From: a virus
Reading direction: 5' to 3' (one strand)
IMG/VR virus record: IMGVR_UViG_3300024260_000002
Coordinates: 62,001 to 126,000 of that record
Length of the DNA: 64,000 bases
Within the stretch, counting starts at the first letter, position 1, and the number at the start of each line of letters is the position of its first letter. Both the position numbers and the translations under genes were made by a program. The notes under the pieces were generated by a model, which was not told where the DNA came from, ran no database searches, and saw only the letters and a list, made by a program, of their open reading frames with translations. Shown here one piece after another: positions 8,731 to 18,216 of the stretch.

Positions 8731-9504
8731 TTATACAGGTATGTTTGTTTCGTTAGTAGCGAAGTTATTATATAGTTCACTAGTTTTAGTGAATATTTTT
8801 GCACCGTTAAGGATACCAACCGCTTTTGTCATTACTGTATCATTTGTTTCATCTAATGGAAAACCATCAAATTTATATTGAACAGTAGGTTTAACAAATG
8901 AGTTATCTGTAATATTAGCATCATAAGCAGACTTAAGGTCTGTCATTGGCTGAACACCATCAAAGTAATCAATCTTAATAATATCAGATTCTTTCCAAGC
9001 GATTTGAGAATCGCCAACTTGACGAACAATAGGTTTTGTTTGGATAACCATACAAGCACCTTTATATTCAGCAGCTGAGAATGTTTCTGCAATTGTAGAA
9101 GCACCTAAATAAGGATTAATATAAGAAGTCCATTGTCTATGAATACGGAAAATAGGAGCTCCCCAGAAGTCTTTATATTGTATAGAAAATTCACGAGTAA
9201 TAGTCTGGCCAGTAATGAAACTTGAATCTACACCACCCTGTCCTTGAATATCTTGTAGATTAATCTGACGATCTCCAGGAGGAGTGTAAGATTCTGCTGA
9301 TACAAGTAAAAATTCTTTAGCTTGTGTTCTAGTAATTTCAGAAGTAGCGTTATTAAAGATCTTACCTGGTACACCAAAGAATACATAGAAGTATCCTTTA
9401 ATATATGGGTGATCACCTTCAGACTTACTAGAACCACCTAAGTAACCAGTACCATCGACATTTAATGCCGATGTGTTTAATTTTATTTTATCAATGTATG
9501 CCAT
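8731..9504 (-). CDS. Tail tube protein (gp19-like, probable)
   Basis: 257 residues, strong AAGGAGG ribosome binding site, directly following the sheath gene as gp19 follows gp18 in T4. The protein starts MAYIDKIKLNTSALNVDG and carries a Gln/Gly-rich loop (INLQDIQGQGGVDSSFITGQ) followed by TREFSIQYKDFWGAPIFRIH, a beta-rich pattern typical of contractile-tail tubes. It is somewhat longer than the T4 tube protein. The call rests on order, size and composition; a direct family match was not computed. It is followed by a hairpin terminator, as expected for a highly expressed structural gene. Confidence 0.7.
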   Translation of the reverse strand: MAYIDKIKLNTSALNVDGTGYLGGSSKSEGDHPYIKGYFYVFFGVPGKIFNNATSEITRTQAKEFLLVSAESYTPPGDRQINLQDIQGQGGVDSSFITGQTITREFSIQYKDFWGAPIFRIHRQWTSYINPYLGASTIAETFSAAEYKGACMVIQTKPIVRQVGDSQIAWKESDIIKIDYFDGVQPMTDLKSAYDANITDNSFVKPTVQYKFDGFPLDETNDTVMTKAVGILNGAKIFTKTSELYNNFATNETNIPV

Positions 9505-9516
9505 AATTTAGCCTCC

Positions 9517-11649
9517 TTATACCACAATGATTGGAATATCAATTGACTCTAATGTTCCAACAGGTTTAACTGTAATTGTTAATCTTAATTTATATGTTTC
9601 ATCATTAAATGTAGCTTTTACACTTGCTGATTCAAAAATACCATCAACTACGTTCTCAGGTGTAATAACCCATTTTGCAAGTTCACCTTCTGTACGAGTA
9701 ACAGCAGTATCAATTACACTACCAATAGCTTTAGTTTGTAAAAGATCTTTAAGTAATTTAGGAAGATCTTTACGAATTCTATGAAGAACTTTAACTATAT
9801 TAATACGACTAAGCTTAGATGCTTTTTTGTACATTGTAAGTTGATCAATAATATAAGTACCATCAGGCTCTACAATTACTGTATTTACTTGCTCATTTCT
9901 AAGCTTTTCAATTTCCAATGAAGTAGGCGCATAAGTCAAGTTAAGTGTAGTACTAGCTAAAGTACCTTTAACCATATTTGCAACAGGTTCAGTAATAGAA
10001 AAAGTATTATCAATACGTAAGTGACTAATCATAGCGTAGTATGATAAAGGCATATACATTCTTAAGTTATTAGCGGTTCTATGCGTTTTATTAAGCTGTC
10101 CAGAGTAAAGTGCAGAGTTATATGAACTTTGGAATAAACGCTCTTTACGAGTAGTTAAATCGCGGTCTACAAGCTCTTTAGTAATAATCGTAGGATCATA
10201 ATTTAAAGGCATAGATAAAATTGGCATACTTAAACCAATATCATCAGCAAGATTAATAATAGCAACATTTACATCTATATTTTCAGTCCAATCAGGAATA
10301 TAATCGAAATCATATTTAGGATAAAGAACTTCTCTAAGATCTTCAGTGTTGTTATAGAAATTTAACATAAGCTCTTTAGCATTTTGTGAACCAGCGGCGC
10401 TAGTGCCTTGCATGTTAAGTTTACCATTCATGTGAAGATTTTCACCATCGGTACCAGTATAAAGTTTCATAGAATAATCCATTAACTTTGAATAAATCAT
10501 ATGACGTAATAAAGGAGCTTCACTCATTACTAAAATACCAAGAGGAGAGAATGTTAAATTATAAAATGCTTCTTCGCCATCAACAATATAACCATCAACA
10601 GATGCTCCAGTAACAGCAGCAGATACAAATGTAATTTGAGAATCAGTGATTAAGATTTGCTTAGCGACTTCAGTAGCTGTATCATCAATATATTTAATAA
10701 CAACATCACCTGTAGCAGCAGTGTTAGTAATAACAGCAGTTAAACGTTGAGTCGGAACTCTAACATTAACACCATTTTCAACTATAATCTCATCATATGT
10801 TTCAACTTTAACTTCATAAAATTTATCATCAGTAACTGAGTCAGCAATGATTAAACGTTGATCAGTAAGATCATCAATAGTTGCACCAGCAGCCATATCT
10901 TGAGCAAACTCTTCATTAACATTTAATGTAGCAAATTCATTAGCATCTTTAAAAACAGTATTTACAAATAAATCATTACCTGTAGTTTTGTCAATAATAG
11001 GCTCATTAGTAATAGCATCATTTTCAATTAAAGAAAATACAACTGGGTCACCAAGAGATTTAATACCATTAATTGTTTCTTCATATACTTCTGCTTGTAC
11101 AAAGTTAAACTTATAATTAGTTTCACCATTTACATCACTATCCATTTTTTCATGTCCAGCAGCAGGTTCAAATGTTACAAAAATTGAGTTATATCCTTCA
11201 CCACGAGCAGTTGCTAATGCAGAAAGAACCACATCACTATCTGGTAATCCTAATGGAGTTTCACCTGGTAAATAAGGAATGTAATTCATATCTGTTTTAG
11301 ATACAATTCCTGGGTAAGATTTATATTCGCCTTCTGGTTCTTCAACTGTACCAATGTTACGAATAACATTATTAGCATATGTAGCATCATCTGGTAATAG
11401 TCTGTAAGTAATTACGTTATCTGTTTGAGCAGCAGCTAAACCATATAGGTAACTTTTACCATATTTTTTAATATCTTCTCGACCTAAAGAGTATTTGAAA
11501 GCATCAATAGAATCATGTTTCTTAAAGTCTTCTCTACCATATTTAAAAAAACCTGGTAGTAATATTGTTCGAGAACCGTTAATTGTTGTAGTGATTGTAC
11601 TTCTGTCTATAACAGATGTAGTTACACTAGGAATAATTGGGATATACAT
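9517..11649 (-). CDS. Tail sheath protein (gp18-like)
   Basis: 710 residues, start with AAGGAAAATAA. The N-terminus (IIPSVTTSVIDRSTITT) and the C-terminal section, with ASTTLNLTYAPTSLEIEKLR then RINIVKVLHRIRKDLPKLLK, match the layout of contractile sheath proteins: an extended N-terminal strand for inter-subunit linkage, a variable beta-rich middle, and a conserved C-terminal domain ending in a beta strand (DIPIIVV). The tube gene follows 12 bases later. A TAACAAATA candidate promoter lies 67 bases before the ATG. The product would polymerise around the tube and contract during injection. Confidence 0.85.
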   Translation of the reverse strand: MYIPIIPSVTTSVIDRSTITTTINGSRTILLPGFFKYGREDFKKHDSIDAFKYSLGREDIKKYGKSYLYGLAAAQTDNVITYRLLPDDATYANNVIRNIGTVEEPEGEYKSYPGIVSKTDMNYIPYLPGETPLGLPDSDVVLSALATARGEGYNSIFVTFEPAAGHEKMDSDVNGETNYKFNFVQAEVYEETINGIKSLGDPVVFSLIENDAITNEPIIDKTTGNDLFVNTVFKDANEFATLNVNEEFAQDMAAGATIDDLTDQRLIIADSVTDDKFYEVKVETYDEIIVENGVNVRVPTQRLTAVITNTAATGDVVIKYIDDTATEVAKQILITDSQITFVSAAVTGASVDGYIVDGEEAFYNLTFSPLGILVMSEAPLLRHMIYSKLMDYSMKLYTGTDGENLHMNGKLNMQGTSAAGSQNAKELMLNFYNNTEDLREVLYPKYDFDYIPDWTENIDVNVAIINLADDIGLSMPILSMPLNYDPTIITKELVDRDLTTRKERLFQSSYNSALYSGQLNKTHRTANNLRMYMPLSYYAMISHLRIDNTFSITEPVANMVKGTLASTTLNLTYAPTSLEIEKLRNEQVNTVIVEPDGTYIIDQLTMYKKASKLSRINIVKVLHRIRKDLPKLLKDLLQTKAIGSVIDTAVTRTEGELAKWVITPENVVDGIFESASVKATFNDETYKLRLTITVKPVGTLESIDIPIIVV

Positions 11650-11715
11650 TTATTTTCCTTATATTTGTTTTCCGTAAAAGTTTATTTTCCATTTTAATTT
11701 TCTATTTTATTTAAT

Positions 11716-11724
11716 TATTTGTTA
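11716..11724 (-). promoter_or_regulatory. TAACAAATA motif upstream of tail sheath
   Basis: Minus-strand TAACAAATAATTAAATAAAA, just after a hairpin (CTTGTC/GACAAG, 11725-11747) and 67 bases before the sheath ATG. Same core as the copies before the capsid and protease genes. Confidence 0.55.
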
Positions 11725-11750
11725 CTTGTCTTGAATTTCAGGACAAGAAT

Positions 11751-11767
11751 AGGAGGATAATCCTCCT
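11751..11767 (-). terminator. Short GC-richer hairpin after the HNH gene
   Basis: AGGAGGA/TCCTCCT with loop TAA overlaps the last base of the HNH stop codon and is followed by a second stem at 11725-11747. Two stacked hairpins end the endonuclease transcript before the sheath promoter motif. No U-tract follows. Confidence 0.45.
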
Positions 11768-12561
11768 CATGTTATTATTAATAGTTCTTTTAACAATTTT
11801 AATTGCTGATTAGTATAAAAATTTTGCGGATCTTTATTATTTTTTTTAGCATTACACTGTCTACATAATACAACAGCATTTGTTCTAGTTAATCCAAAAC
11901 CTTTAGATAAAGGTTTATGGTGATCTATTTCTAAACCATCTTTCGTGTCACAATTAAAACATTTATGATCAAATAAATTAAAAGTATAATTAATATCAAA
12001 TCTATTATAATTTTCATTAATATTTAATTTTAACTCTCGTCTATTATTATCTAATATTTTTTGAGTCAGTTTTCCTTTATTTGATTGTTTATACTTTAAA
12101 CGAATTGTTTTATAATTTTTAGGATCATTTTTTACATAATTATAATGTTTCTGTTTATATTTATCTGAATTAATTGCATAATCTATTTTATAATTTTTAG
12201 AATTATTTTTTTGAATTTTATCTTTATTTTTTATATAATATTCTTTGTTTTTTTCTTGAATTAATTTTTTATTTTTTAAATTTGATTTTTTAGATTGATT
12301 CAGAATCTTTTTTCGGTATTCAGAATCTTCGTTATACCTAATTTTTCTTTGTGTTATATATTTTTTACTATTTTTGTAATTATATAATTTTACACAATAT
12401 TTGCACTTAGATTTAAGACCCAAATGTAATTTATCAGTAAAACCAAAATTACAGATAAGATGGTTAGTATCACAATGTTTACATTTTTTAAATATAGTAT
12501 TTAACCACTTATCAGTGGTACTTCTAGACAAGTATATACCACTCAATACGTAATGAATCAT
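11767..12561 (-). CDS. HNH homing endonuclease
   Basis: 264 residues. The N-terminal part has a zinc-ribbon-like pair (CKHC near residue 27 and CKYC near 53), followed by a very Lys/Asn-rich linker. The C-terminal domain is a standard HNH core: CFNC, then GLEIDHHKPLSKGFGL, then NAVVLCRQCNAKKNNKDP. The HNH His is in IDHHKP and the second Cys pair is CRQC. The frame starts inside the end of the upstream tail gene (38-base overlap); a TTG close to that stop is an alternative start. HNH genes placed beside structural genes are typical free-standing phage homing endonucleases. It is inserted between a tail gene and the sheath gene. Confidence 0.9.
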   Translation of the reverse strand: MIHYVLSGIYLSRSTTDKWLNTIFKKCKHCDTNHLICNFGFTDKLHLGLKSKCKYCVKLYNYKNSKKYITQRKIRYNEDSEYRKKILNQSKKSNLKNKKLIQEKNKEYYIKNKDKIQKNNSKNYKIDYAINSDKYKQKHYNYVKNDPKNYKTIRLKYKQSNKGKLTQKILDNNRRELKLNINENYNRFDINYTFNLFDHKCFNCDTKDGLEIDHHKPLSKGFGLTRTNAVVLCRQCNAKKNNKDPQNFYTNQQLKLLKELLIIT

Positions 12562-13336
12562 TGACTTCGAGCCATTTAGTTAGTGTTGTGAATCTAGCGA
12601 AACATCTATAGTTTGCTGAATATCTTGAAGTCTCAGTTCCTAGATCAGTTACAGCTGGAATACTGTAACCTTGAACATCTTCGTGTTCGATAGCATAAAG
12701 ACCAGCTTCATTAAATGCAAAAGGTCCTAATTCATTCTCACCAACTTCTTTATAAAGTTCATCACTTCTAATAATCATTGTATATTTAATTGTAGTATAT
12801 GCTTCAACATCTATATCTTGACCATTAATTAGAATACTATGATTCTCTTTAACAATTTCAATACTACCCCCTTCGTCGCTTTGAATCTTTTTCATTCTAC
12901 CATTATGTAAATATTGGTATCTTAAATTTAAATTTGTTGACGTTTCTGTATCTAAAGAATTATCAGCAAACTTACCTGCATCCGCAAGATCTAAATCATT
13001 ATCAAATGGACCAATCTTATTTGGTTGTGCTGAAACATCTGCTCCACCTCTACCAACACCAAAATATCTAATTTTAAAATTAGTTAAATCGATATCAGAT
13101 GGAGGCATTAAACTTAATCCAGAAATATCTGCAAGTTTCTGAGCTAGGAACTCACGCCCAGAAAGTAATACTAAGTTTGGTGTTTCAAGAACTTTTCCGT
13201 CCTTATCACTAATTACAACATAACCTCTCACTGGTTTGTCATAATGCTTTTTAACTTCGGCGTCTGTTAATTCAGCTTTTGATGTATCTACTGGAGTGAG
13301 AACTTTCTCATCCACATGACTAATAGTTTTTATCAT
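12524..13336 (-). CDS. Tail/baseplate structural protein
   Basis: 270 residues, start with GGAATTAAA. Features: an opening MIKTISHVDEKVLTPVDTSK, a helix NLVLLSGREFLAQKLADISG, then KIRYFGVGRGGADVSAQPNK, and a beta-rich end finishing LRIEWYILV. This layout (small helical segment, RYFGVG(R/S)GG loop, beta domain ending in a hydrophobic strand) recurs in phage virion proteins encoded near sheath and baseplate genes, as far as I can recall. It is located between a large baseplate-like gene and the HNH/sheath pair. Exact role is not determined. Confidence 0.75.
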   Translation of the reverse strand: MIKTISHVDEKVLTPVDTSKAELTDAEVKKHYDKPVRGYVVISDKDGKVLETPNLVLLSGREFLAQKLADISGLSLMPPSDIDLTNFKIRYFGVGRGGADVSAQPNKIGPFDNDLDLADAGKFADNSLDTETSTNLNLRYQYLHNGRMKKIQSDEGGSIEIVKENHSILINGQDIDVEAYTTIKYTMIIRSDELYKEVGENELGPFAFNEAGLYAIEHEDVQGYSIPAVTDLGTETSRYSANYRCFARFTTLTKWLEVNDSLRIEWYILV

Positions 13337-13344
13337 TTTAATTC

Positions 13345-15969
13345 CTAAATTTTATTTCCATTTATATATGATGCATCGGCATCTTCAGTAAAGTTATGGA
13401 TACCTGTTACATCATTTACAATAACAATATTATAATTGTCATCTAAAGTTGTTTTACTTGAGTTATTTTCAGCTTCTAAATCTTTATGTATTTTATAAAG
13501 AATATTACCATCTAAATCATATGTATCATCAGCATTTTTAATAACCCAATAGTCAATAATTAACTGGCTATATAGAATTGTTTTATTGAGTGCATTTGTT
13601 TCAAACAATGTTTGATGTATACCCATATCATCTAAAGTACTATGTTCAGAAAAAGTATTATCTACTCTTACTTGATATGCAGCACTTGTACCACATGTAA
13701 CTCGCTGCATCTTATCTCTTATCACTTGAAGTAGTGAATCAGCATTCTGATAACTTAATTCTGCTTTGAAGAAATATTGTTGAAACATATCCATAACAGG
13801 ATCAAAGAATTCTTCTTTGAATGTTGAACTTAATAGATATCTTTTAAATAAATCATTTACAAAATACGTTACAAAATTATCTTCCTTTACGGTTTCAACT
13901 AACATACGTTTATAATTATTTAAGTATAAATCAATAAATTCACTTGGTGAGCTCATTGCTTCAATTGCTTGAACAACTCTAGGATATTTATCAACAAAGT
14001 TATTTTTTAAGATATCATACACAGATGAATTTAATCCAGTATACTCTTCATCATCCATAGCAATAAGATTAAACAATTCTTTTGTTGTAGTAGGAGTATA
14101 TGTTTCATAAATAAACGTTACTTTTTCTAGCAGTAATTGATTAGCTATTCTATCAGCACTAGTGTGTGTATCATCATATAAAAGATCAGTTCTATAAAAT
14201 TCTTCTAATCGTACAAAGAATCCTTCAAACGTTTCTGGGACATTACCAGCTAAGTGTTCATGAAATTGTTCTATATTAAAAATCTTAGTAGTTTTTAGTT
14301 GATTAGATTGACCAAGTAAAGCATTTAATCTTCTTTTAAATTCTTGAAATGCTCCATGTTCATGTCTCATATCTTTATAGTATAAAATCAGATTATAAAT
14401 TTCAATTAATTGATCTTTTGGATAAAGTAGATATGTAAATTGTCGTTCTTGTATCTCATAATCACCATACTTCCAAGGTTGTCCAAGAAGAGCACTTTTA
14501 ACTTCTAATTCTTTTAATCTAATAAATGTTAACATATCAACATACTCAGACATAGGCATCTTAACAACTAAACTACCTATCTTAAAAGTAAATATATCAT
14601 CTTGTGTCTTAGTCATCGCAAACATTCTAACTAAGTCAGGAAGATATTCCATATTATCAACAGTATCACTTGTACCAAATTGGATATATAAAATATTAGT
14701 TATAATAGGAAACACATTCTTTGATTCTTGATTATAAACATCAGCGTCAAAATAATCTTGACGCTTCATTAAGTATTTACTAGTTCTAAGATTATCACCA
14801 TATATTTCTGTTTGAATTGATAATGGATCATTTATTAAAACCGGTTCCAAAACATAAACTAATTGTTCTGGACTTCTATTATTACTATTAGCATTAAAGT
14901 GTACAGTTAAACTAGTTGTACCTGCGTCAATTACAAACTCATCAATAAAATCAAATTGTAATTTAACATTATCAGGTAATGTCCACAAAGGATCTAAATC
15001 ATTATAAAATTCAATTAAGTATTCTACTCTGTTTTCTGCTCTAACAATATTTGGTGTTATGGTATAAGTTAATGTATCATCAATAAATGAATTAATGTCA
15101 ACTGTTCCATAATTGCCTAGAATATCAAAAAGGCTGTCAACATAATACATCTTAAATAATGTAGGAGTACTATATTGAAAATATTGAGCGTCTGTTAATT
15201 CTAATGCATCATTATATAAATCATAATGTTTTTGAGTAAATGTAATTTCTGTCTGACCTCTTTCAATAATAATATTATCTGAATGATCAAGTTTAAAATT
15301 TACAGCTCTTGGTAGCGTCCAGGTGTCTTCATCTAAAGGTCTTTCCTCCGGATAAAATTTAACAACATAAGTTACTTTGTTTAAATATTTATGAATTGTT
15401 GGATATACTTTAAAATTAATATCTATATCTTTATGAGTACTAACATTAATATTTTGTTCCATATATTCATCAGGAATTGAATGATCATTATTTAAATAGT
15501 ATTTATTAACTACTGTAGGTTGTTCATATTTAGATGTAATTTTACGTTGTTCAACTCGAACATTATAAAAATTTAAATCATGATAAAATTCACTTATAAT
15601 ATCATTAAAAATATCATAAGTATTGTTACTTCCTTTTGTTTCAAATAATTGCTGTAACATGTACGCAGTTTTTGTTTTTAATAAATCTGGATAATTGTTA
15701 CTTATTTTATTTGATATACCAAATTGTTTAAATAAGTTATTGATAAATTTCTTTGACGGTTGTTGATTAACAAAATTTATTACCTCTTGTGGTTCAGTAA
15801 CATATAAATCAACAAGAAATTCATATAATAAACCTTTGATATCATCTTGATTATTATTTGTATTAAAAATAGGTGTATCTGTGATAATTTCAGAATATTC
15901 CATAAGGGAATTTTTAAGAAATTTTATATCAGGGGCATCGAGGGTATTCGAGACTGATACGTCAATCAT
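13345..15969 (-). CDS. Large tail/baseplate protein (874 aa)
   Basis: 874 residues, AAGGAGA ribosome binding site. The first 160 residues are helical (EYSEIITDTPIFNTNNNQDD; KKFINNLFKQFGISNKIS), followed by two similar beta-rich segments, each with a Tyr-V-V/I-K/E-FY strand (KVTYVVKFYPEERP and RVEYLIEFYNDLDP) and a PxxVxF-type strand. This suggests a duplicated beta domain. The C-terminal half is helical. Position between the 355-residue neck/baseplate-like gene and the tail protein suggests a baseplate wedge or hub component. No specific gp6/gp7 match can be claimed. Confidence 0.75.
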   Translation of the reverse strand: MIDVSVSNTLDAPDIKFLKNSLMEYSEIITDTPIFNTNNNQDDIKGLLYEFLVDLYVTEPQEVINFVNQQPSKKFINNLFKQFGISNKISNNYPDLLKTKTAYMLQQLFETKGSNNTYDIFNDIISEFYHDLNFYNVRVEQRKITSKYEQPTVVNKYYLNNDHSIPDEYMEQNINVSTHKDIDINFKVYPTIHKYLNKVTYVVKFYPEERPLDEDTWTLPRAVNFKLDHSDNIIIERGQTEITFTQKHYDLYNDALELTDAQYFQYSTPTLFKMYYVDSLFDILGNYGTVDINSFIDDTLTYTITPNIVRAENRVEYLIEFYNDLDPLWTLPDNVKLQFDFIDEFVIDAGTTSLTVHFNANSNNRSPEQLVYVLEPVLINDPLSIQTEIYGDNLRTSKYLMKRQDYFDADVYNQESKNVFPIITNILYIQFGTSDTVDNMEYLPDLVRMFAMTKTQDDIFTFKIGSLVVKMPMSEYVDMLTFIRLKELEVKSALLGQPWKYGDYEIQERQFTYLLYPKDQLIEIYNLILYYKDMRHEHGAFQEFKRRLNALLGQSNQLKTTKIFNIEQFHEHLAGNVPETFEGFFVRLEEFYRTDLLYDDTHTSADRIANQLLLEKVTFIYETYTPTTTKELFNLIAMDDEEYTGLNSSVYDILKNNFVDKYPRVVQAIEAMSSPSEFIDLYLNNYKRMLVETVKEDNFVTYFVNDLFKRYLLSSTFKEEFFDPVMDMFQQYFFKAELSYQNADSLLQVIRDKMQRVTCGTSAAYQVRVDNTFSEHSTLDDMGIHQTLFETNALNKTILYSQLIIDYWVIKNADDTYDLDGNILYKIHKDLEAENNSSKTTLDDNYNIVIVNDVTGIHNFTEDADASYINGNKI

Positions 15970-15986
15970 TATATTCTCCTTTTGGG

Positions 15987-17054
15987 TTATGTTTGAGGTA
16001 ATATATTACCATCTAAATCTCTAATTATATTTACAGCATCTTCTGTAAAAACTTGTTTTTGTGTAACTACTCCTGTTGTATCAGGATTTCCATCTAATGG
16101 TGATTGATAGTTTATAAAGCTCCAATAAATTTCCTGAAGATCATATACTGTTTTCATTATAGGACTAATGAACATACCTGCAAATGGATCATATGGCACA
16201 TTAGGATCAGGAATATTTGGTGCAACATAAGTTGGATCAGGAATATAACAATCAATTTCTTCAATCTTTACAACAAGATCATTATTGTAAATAATACTTT
16301 GATCTATAATAATTTTAGTTTTAAGCTTTACCTTATCATTTAAATAAAGTAATACCGAATTCAGTTTATCTTTTTGTGATTGACTTAATTCTGTTAATAC
16401 ACCATTAACATCTACATAATCAGTATATAAACTTTGAACACAATCATAACCAGCATTAAAGTTATCTATCATTGAATTTCTACTTTCTAAAAGAGTAGCG
16501 TAATTTTCATATAAACTACTATCATAAAATTTGCGAAATTCTTTTACATAATAATAATGTTCAATAATGTTCATTTCATTTACGTCATCAATTGACCAGT
16601 TACTTGTTTCAAATTGTATTTCATATATATTTAAATCTTTTACTGAGTGTACAAAATTAACTGTGTCAACATAAAAGAATTCATTTGTACTTCTATGTTG
16701 ATAAAAATTAAAAATATCTCCTGGTAATGGTTCAATAACAGCCATCATCGTTAATGTCCCACGAGTCTTACGTATTACACCTTGATTACTTTCATCATTC
16801 TCTGTTGTATAATTTAATGGAGCGCTTTGAAGAACCGGGGTAAAATCGAATATATCATAACTTCTACCATAACCAGAAACATCAATAACATCGAGCTCAT
16901 CATGAACTCCTTTAGTTAAAGGTATATTCTGTTTATAATATCGAATGCTTAAACTATTGATCGTTGAATTCAAAGCATAATGTTCTATCTTATTTAAATA
17001 TTCAGCATATATATCATATGCATACATATCTTGATGCAAAGTATCAGCATTCAT
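15987..17054 (-). CDS. Baseplate or neck protein (355 aa), weakly gp14-like
   Basis: 355 residues, start with AAAAAGGATTAAA. The middle contains VIEPLPGDIFNFYQHRSTNE followed by FFYVDTVNFV and DLNIYEIQFE. A 'P(L)PGD..xF' turn followed by short strands also occurs in the T4 neck protein gp14, and beta segments of this sort occur in tail connector proteins. The C-terminal part is polar with a Pro-rich stretch (YIPDPTYVAPNIPDPNVPYD). It lies in a block of baseplate-like genes. The gp14 comparison is from memory and weak; treat as tail/neck structural. Confidence 0.65.
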   Translation of the reverse strand: MNADTLHQDMYAYDIYAEYLNKIEHYALNSTINSLSIRYYKQNIPLTKGVHDELDVIDVSGYGRSYDIFDFTPVLQSAPLNYTTENDESNQGVIRKTRGTLTMMAVIEPLPGDIFNFYQHRSTNEFFYVDTVNFVHSVKDLNIYEIQFETSNWSIDDVNEMNIIEHYYYVKEFRKFYDSSLYENYATLLESRNSMIDNFNAGYDCVQSLYTDYVDVNGVLTELSQSQKDKLNSVLLYLNDKVKLKTKIIIDQSIIYNNDLVVKIEEIDCYIPDPTYVAPNIPDPNVPYDPFAGMFISPIMKTVYDLQEIYWSFINYQSPLDGNPDTTGVVTQKQVFTEDAVNIIRDLDGNILPQT

Positions 17055-17067
17055 TTTAATCCTTTTT

Positions 17068-17889
17068 TTACTCTAACTTGAATTGTATTTCTTCTTCTTG
17101 AGCGATTGAAATTGTTACAGTAATTTGAACCCTTGTAACAATACCATCAGACTCTTCATTATAAACAATATCTACAAGACTAAAATCAGTATTATAAATA
17201 TTTGTTAATGTTTGTGTAAAATCAGTTATCTCTTCTAGAATATTCTTCTGAGTAAAATAATTTGATTTTGTTTGAAGAGATTCTTTTATAGTGCTACCAA
17301 ACTCACCAGAAAAAGGAATAGAACCTTTTCGTGTTCGAACGAATCTAGAAAACATTACACCTAAAAATTCAGACTTATCAGTTATCTTATTAAAATAACC
17401 AGAGTTTAAATTTGTATCAAATAGTGTTTCAGACGATTTAATAAATTTCTCAACACTTCTAAAGTTTCTATATTTAGAATAGAACCAATTGAGAACTAAT
17501 TCATTAAAATTTTTAGTTGAAAACGCATCAATACTAATAGTGTTTTCTACATCAGTTGGAGCTCTACGAATAGCATCTACTAATATTTTTGTTACTAATT
17601 CTGATTCAACAAAAGAAGATAAAAATTTATTCTTATCTAAATACATTACACCATTATTAAATATAACATACTCATAATATTCGAAGAATATTAATCCTAT
17701 TTCATTTTGTTGAGTCAGGATAAATGAATCTAATCTAATAGACTCACTAAAATGAATTCGATGATCTGCTAAATAGTTCATAAGTTTTTGCATCTTAATA
17801 ACATCATTACGTGTTATAATTGTTTCATTATATGTTATTTTTTGAGCTTTTATATTAACTAAATCTTTTACAGATATATCTAAAAACAT
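17068..17889 (-). CDS. Baseplate wedge protein, gp25-like (probable)
   Basis: 273 residues, AAAGGAAAATAA start. The C-terminal 110 residues look like the gp25/GPW lysozyme-like fold: RTRKGSIPFSGEFGSTIKES, a helical stretch (NILEEITDFTQTLTNIYNTD) and a final beta region (VTRVQITVTISIAQEE). The N-terminal 160 residues are an extra helical domain, which makes the protein roughly twice the length of T4 gp25. It is directly downstream of the chaperone-like genes, a placement consistent with a baseplate module. Confidence 0.6.
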   Translation of the reverse strand: MFLDISVKDLVNIKAQKITYNETIITRNDVIKMQKLMNYLADHRIHFSESIRLDSFILTQQNEIGLIFFEYYEYVIFNNGVMYLDKNKFLSSFVESELVTKILVDAIRRAPTDVENTISIDAFSTKNFNELVLNWFYSKYRNFRSVEKFIKSSETLFDTNLNSGYFNKITDKSEFLGVMFSRFVRTRKGSIPFSGEFGSTIKESLQTKSNYFTQKNILEEITDFTQTLTNIYNTDFSLVDIVYNEESDGIVTRVQITVTISIAQEEEIQFKLE

Positions 17890-17973
17890 TTATTTTCCTT
17901 TTTGCTTTCGCTTTTTATTCTTCTACATGTGGTTATCTCGAAATTCATAAAGAAGCCCTTTGACAAGCCTCAA

Positions 17974-18216
17974 CTAGAAACCTGATGCTTTGCTCATCCT
18001 TTCGGATTTATTACTTGCTATTTTCTTTTGTGAGTCTATAAGAAAATCTCTCATATATATTGGCAAAGAAAAATATTCAGTAAACCCTAGAGTTAGCCCA
18101 TCATATGCAACTGCACTTTGATAACGGACTAATTCGAATTCATAAATATTTGTATGGTCTTCACTAGTTGTAAACAGATAACGCTTTAAGAAAGAAGTCT
18201 TGTTCAGGATTAACAT
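17974..18216 (-). CDS. Second-frame extension of the tail/baseplate chaperone (80 aa)
   Basis: An 80-residue frame begins inside the 3' end of the 313-residue gene (53-base overlap), in the +1 frame relative to it. It contains LTLGFTEYFSLPIYMRDFLI, which resembles the 'LPxxxRxFxI' C-terminal pattern of baseplate/tail chaperone proteins. The internal ATG has no good ribosome binding site. It could be made by frameshift from the upstream frame (see the CTTA site near 18190) or by coupled reinitiation. I count it as real because of this pattern and because it fills an otherwise empty gap before the gp25-like gene. Confidence 0.55.
   Translation of the reverse strand: MLILNKTSFLKRYLFTTSEDHTNIYEFELVRYQSAVAYDGLTLGFTEYFSLPIYMRDFLIDSQKKIASNKSERMSKASGF

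Noticed and set aside
12524-13336. Intron or intein around the HNH gene
   Set aside because: The tail gene appears complete at its own stop and its end is a normal hydrophobic strand; there are no splice-type boundary residues or split gene halves.
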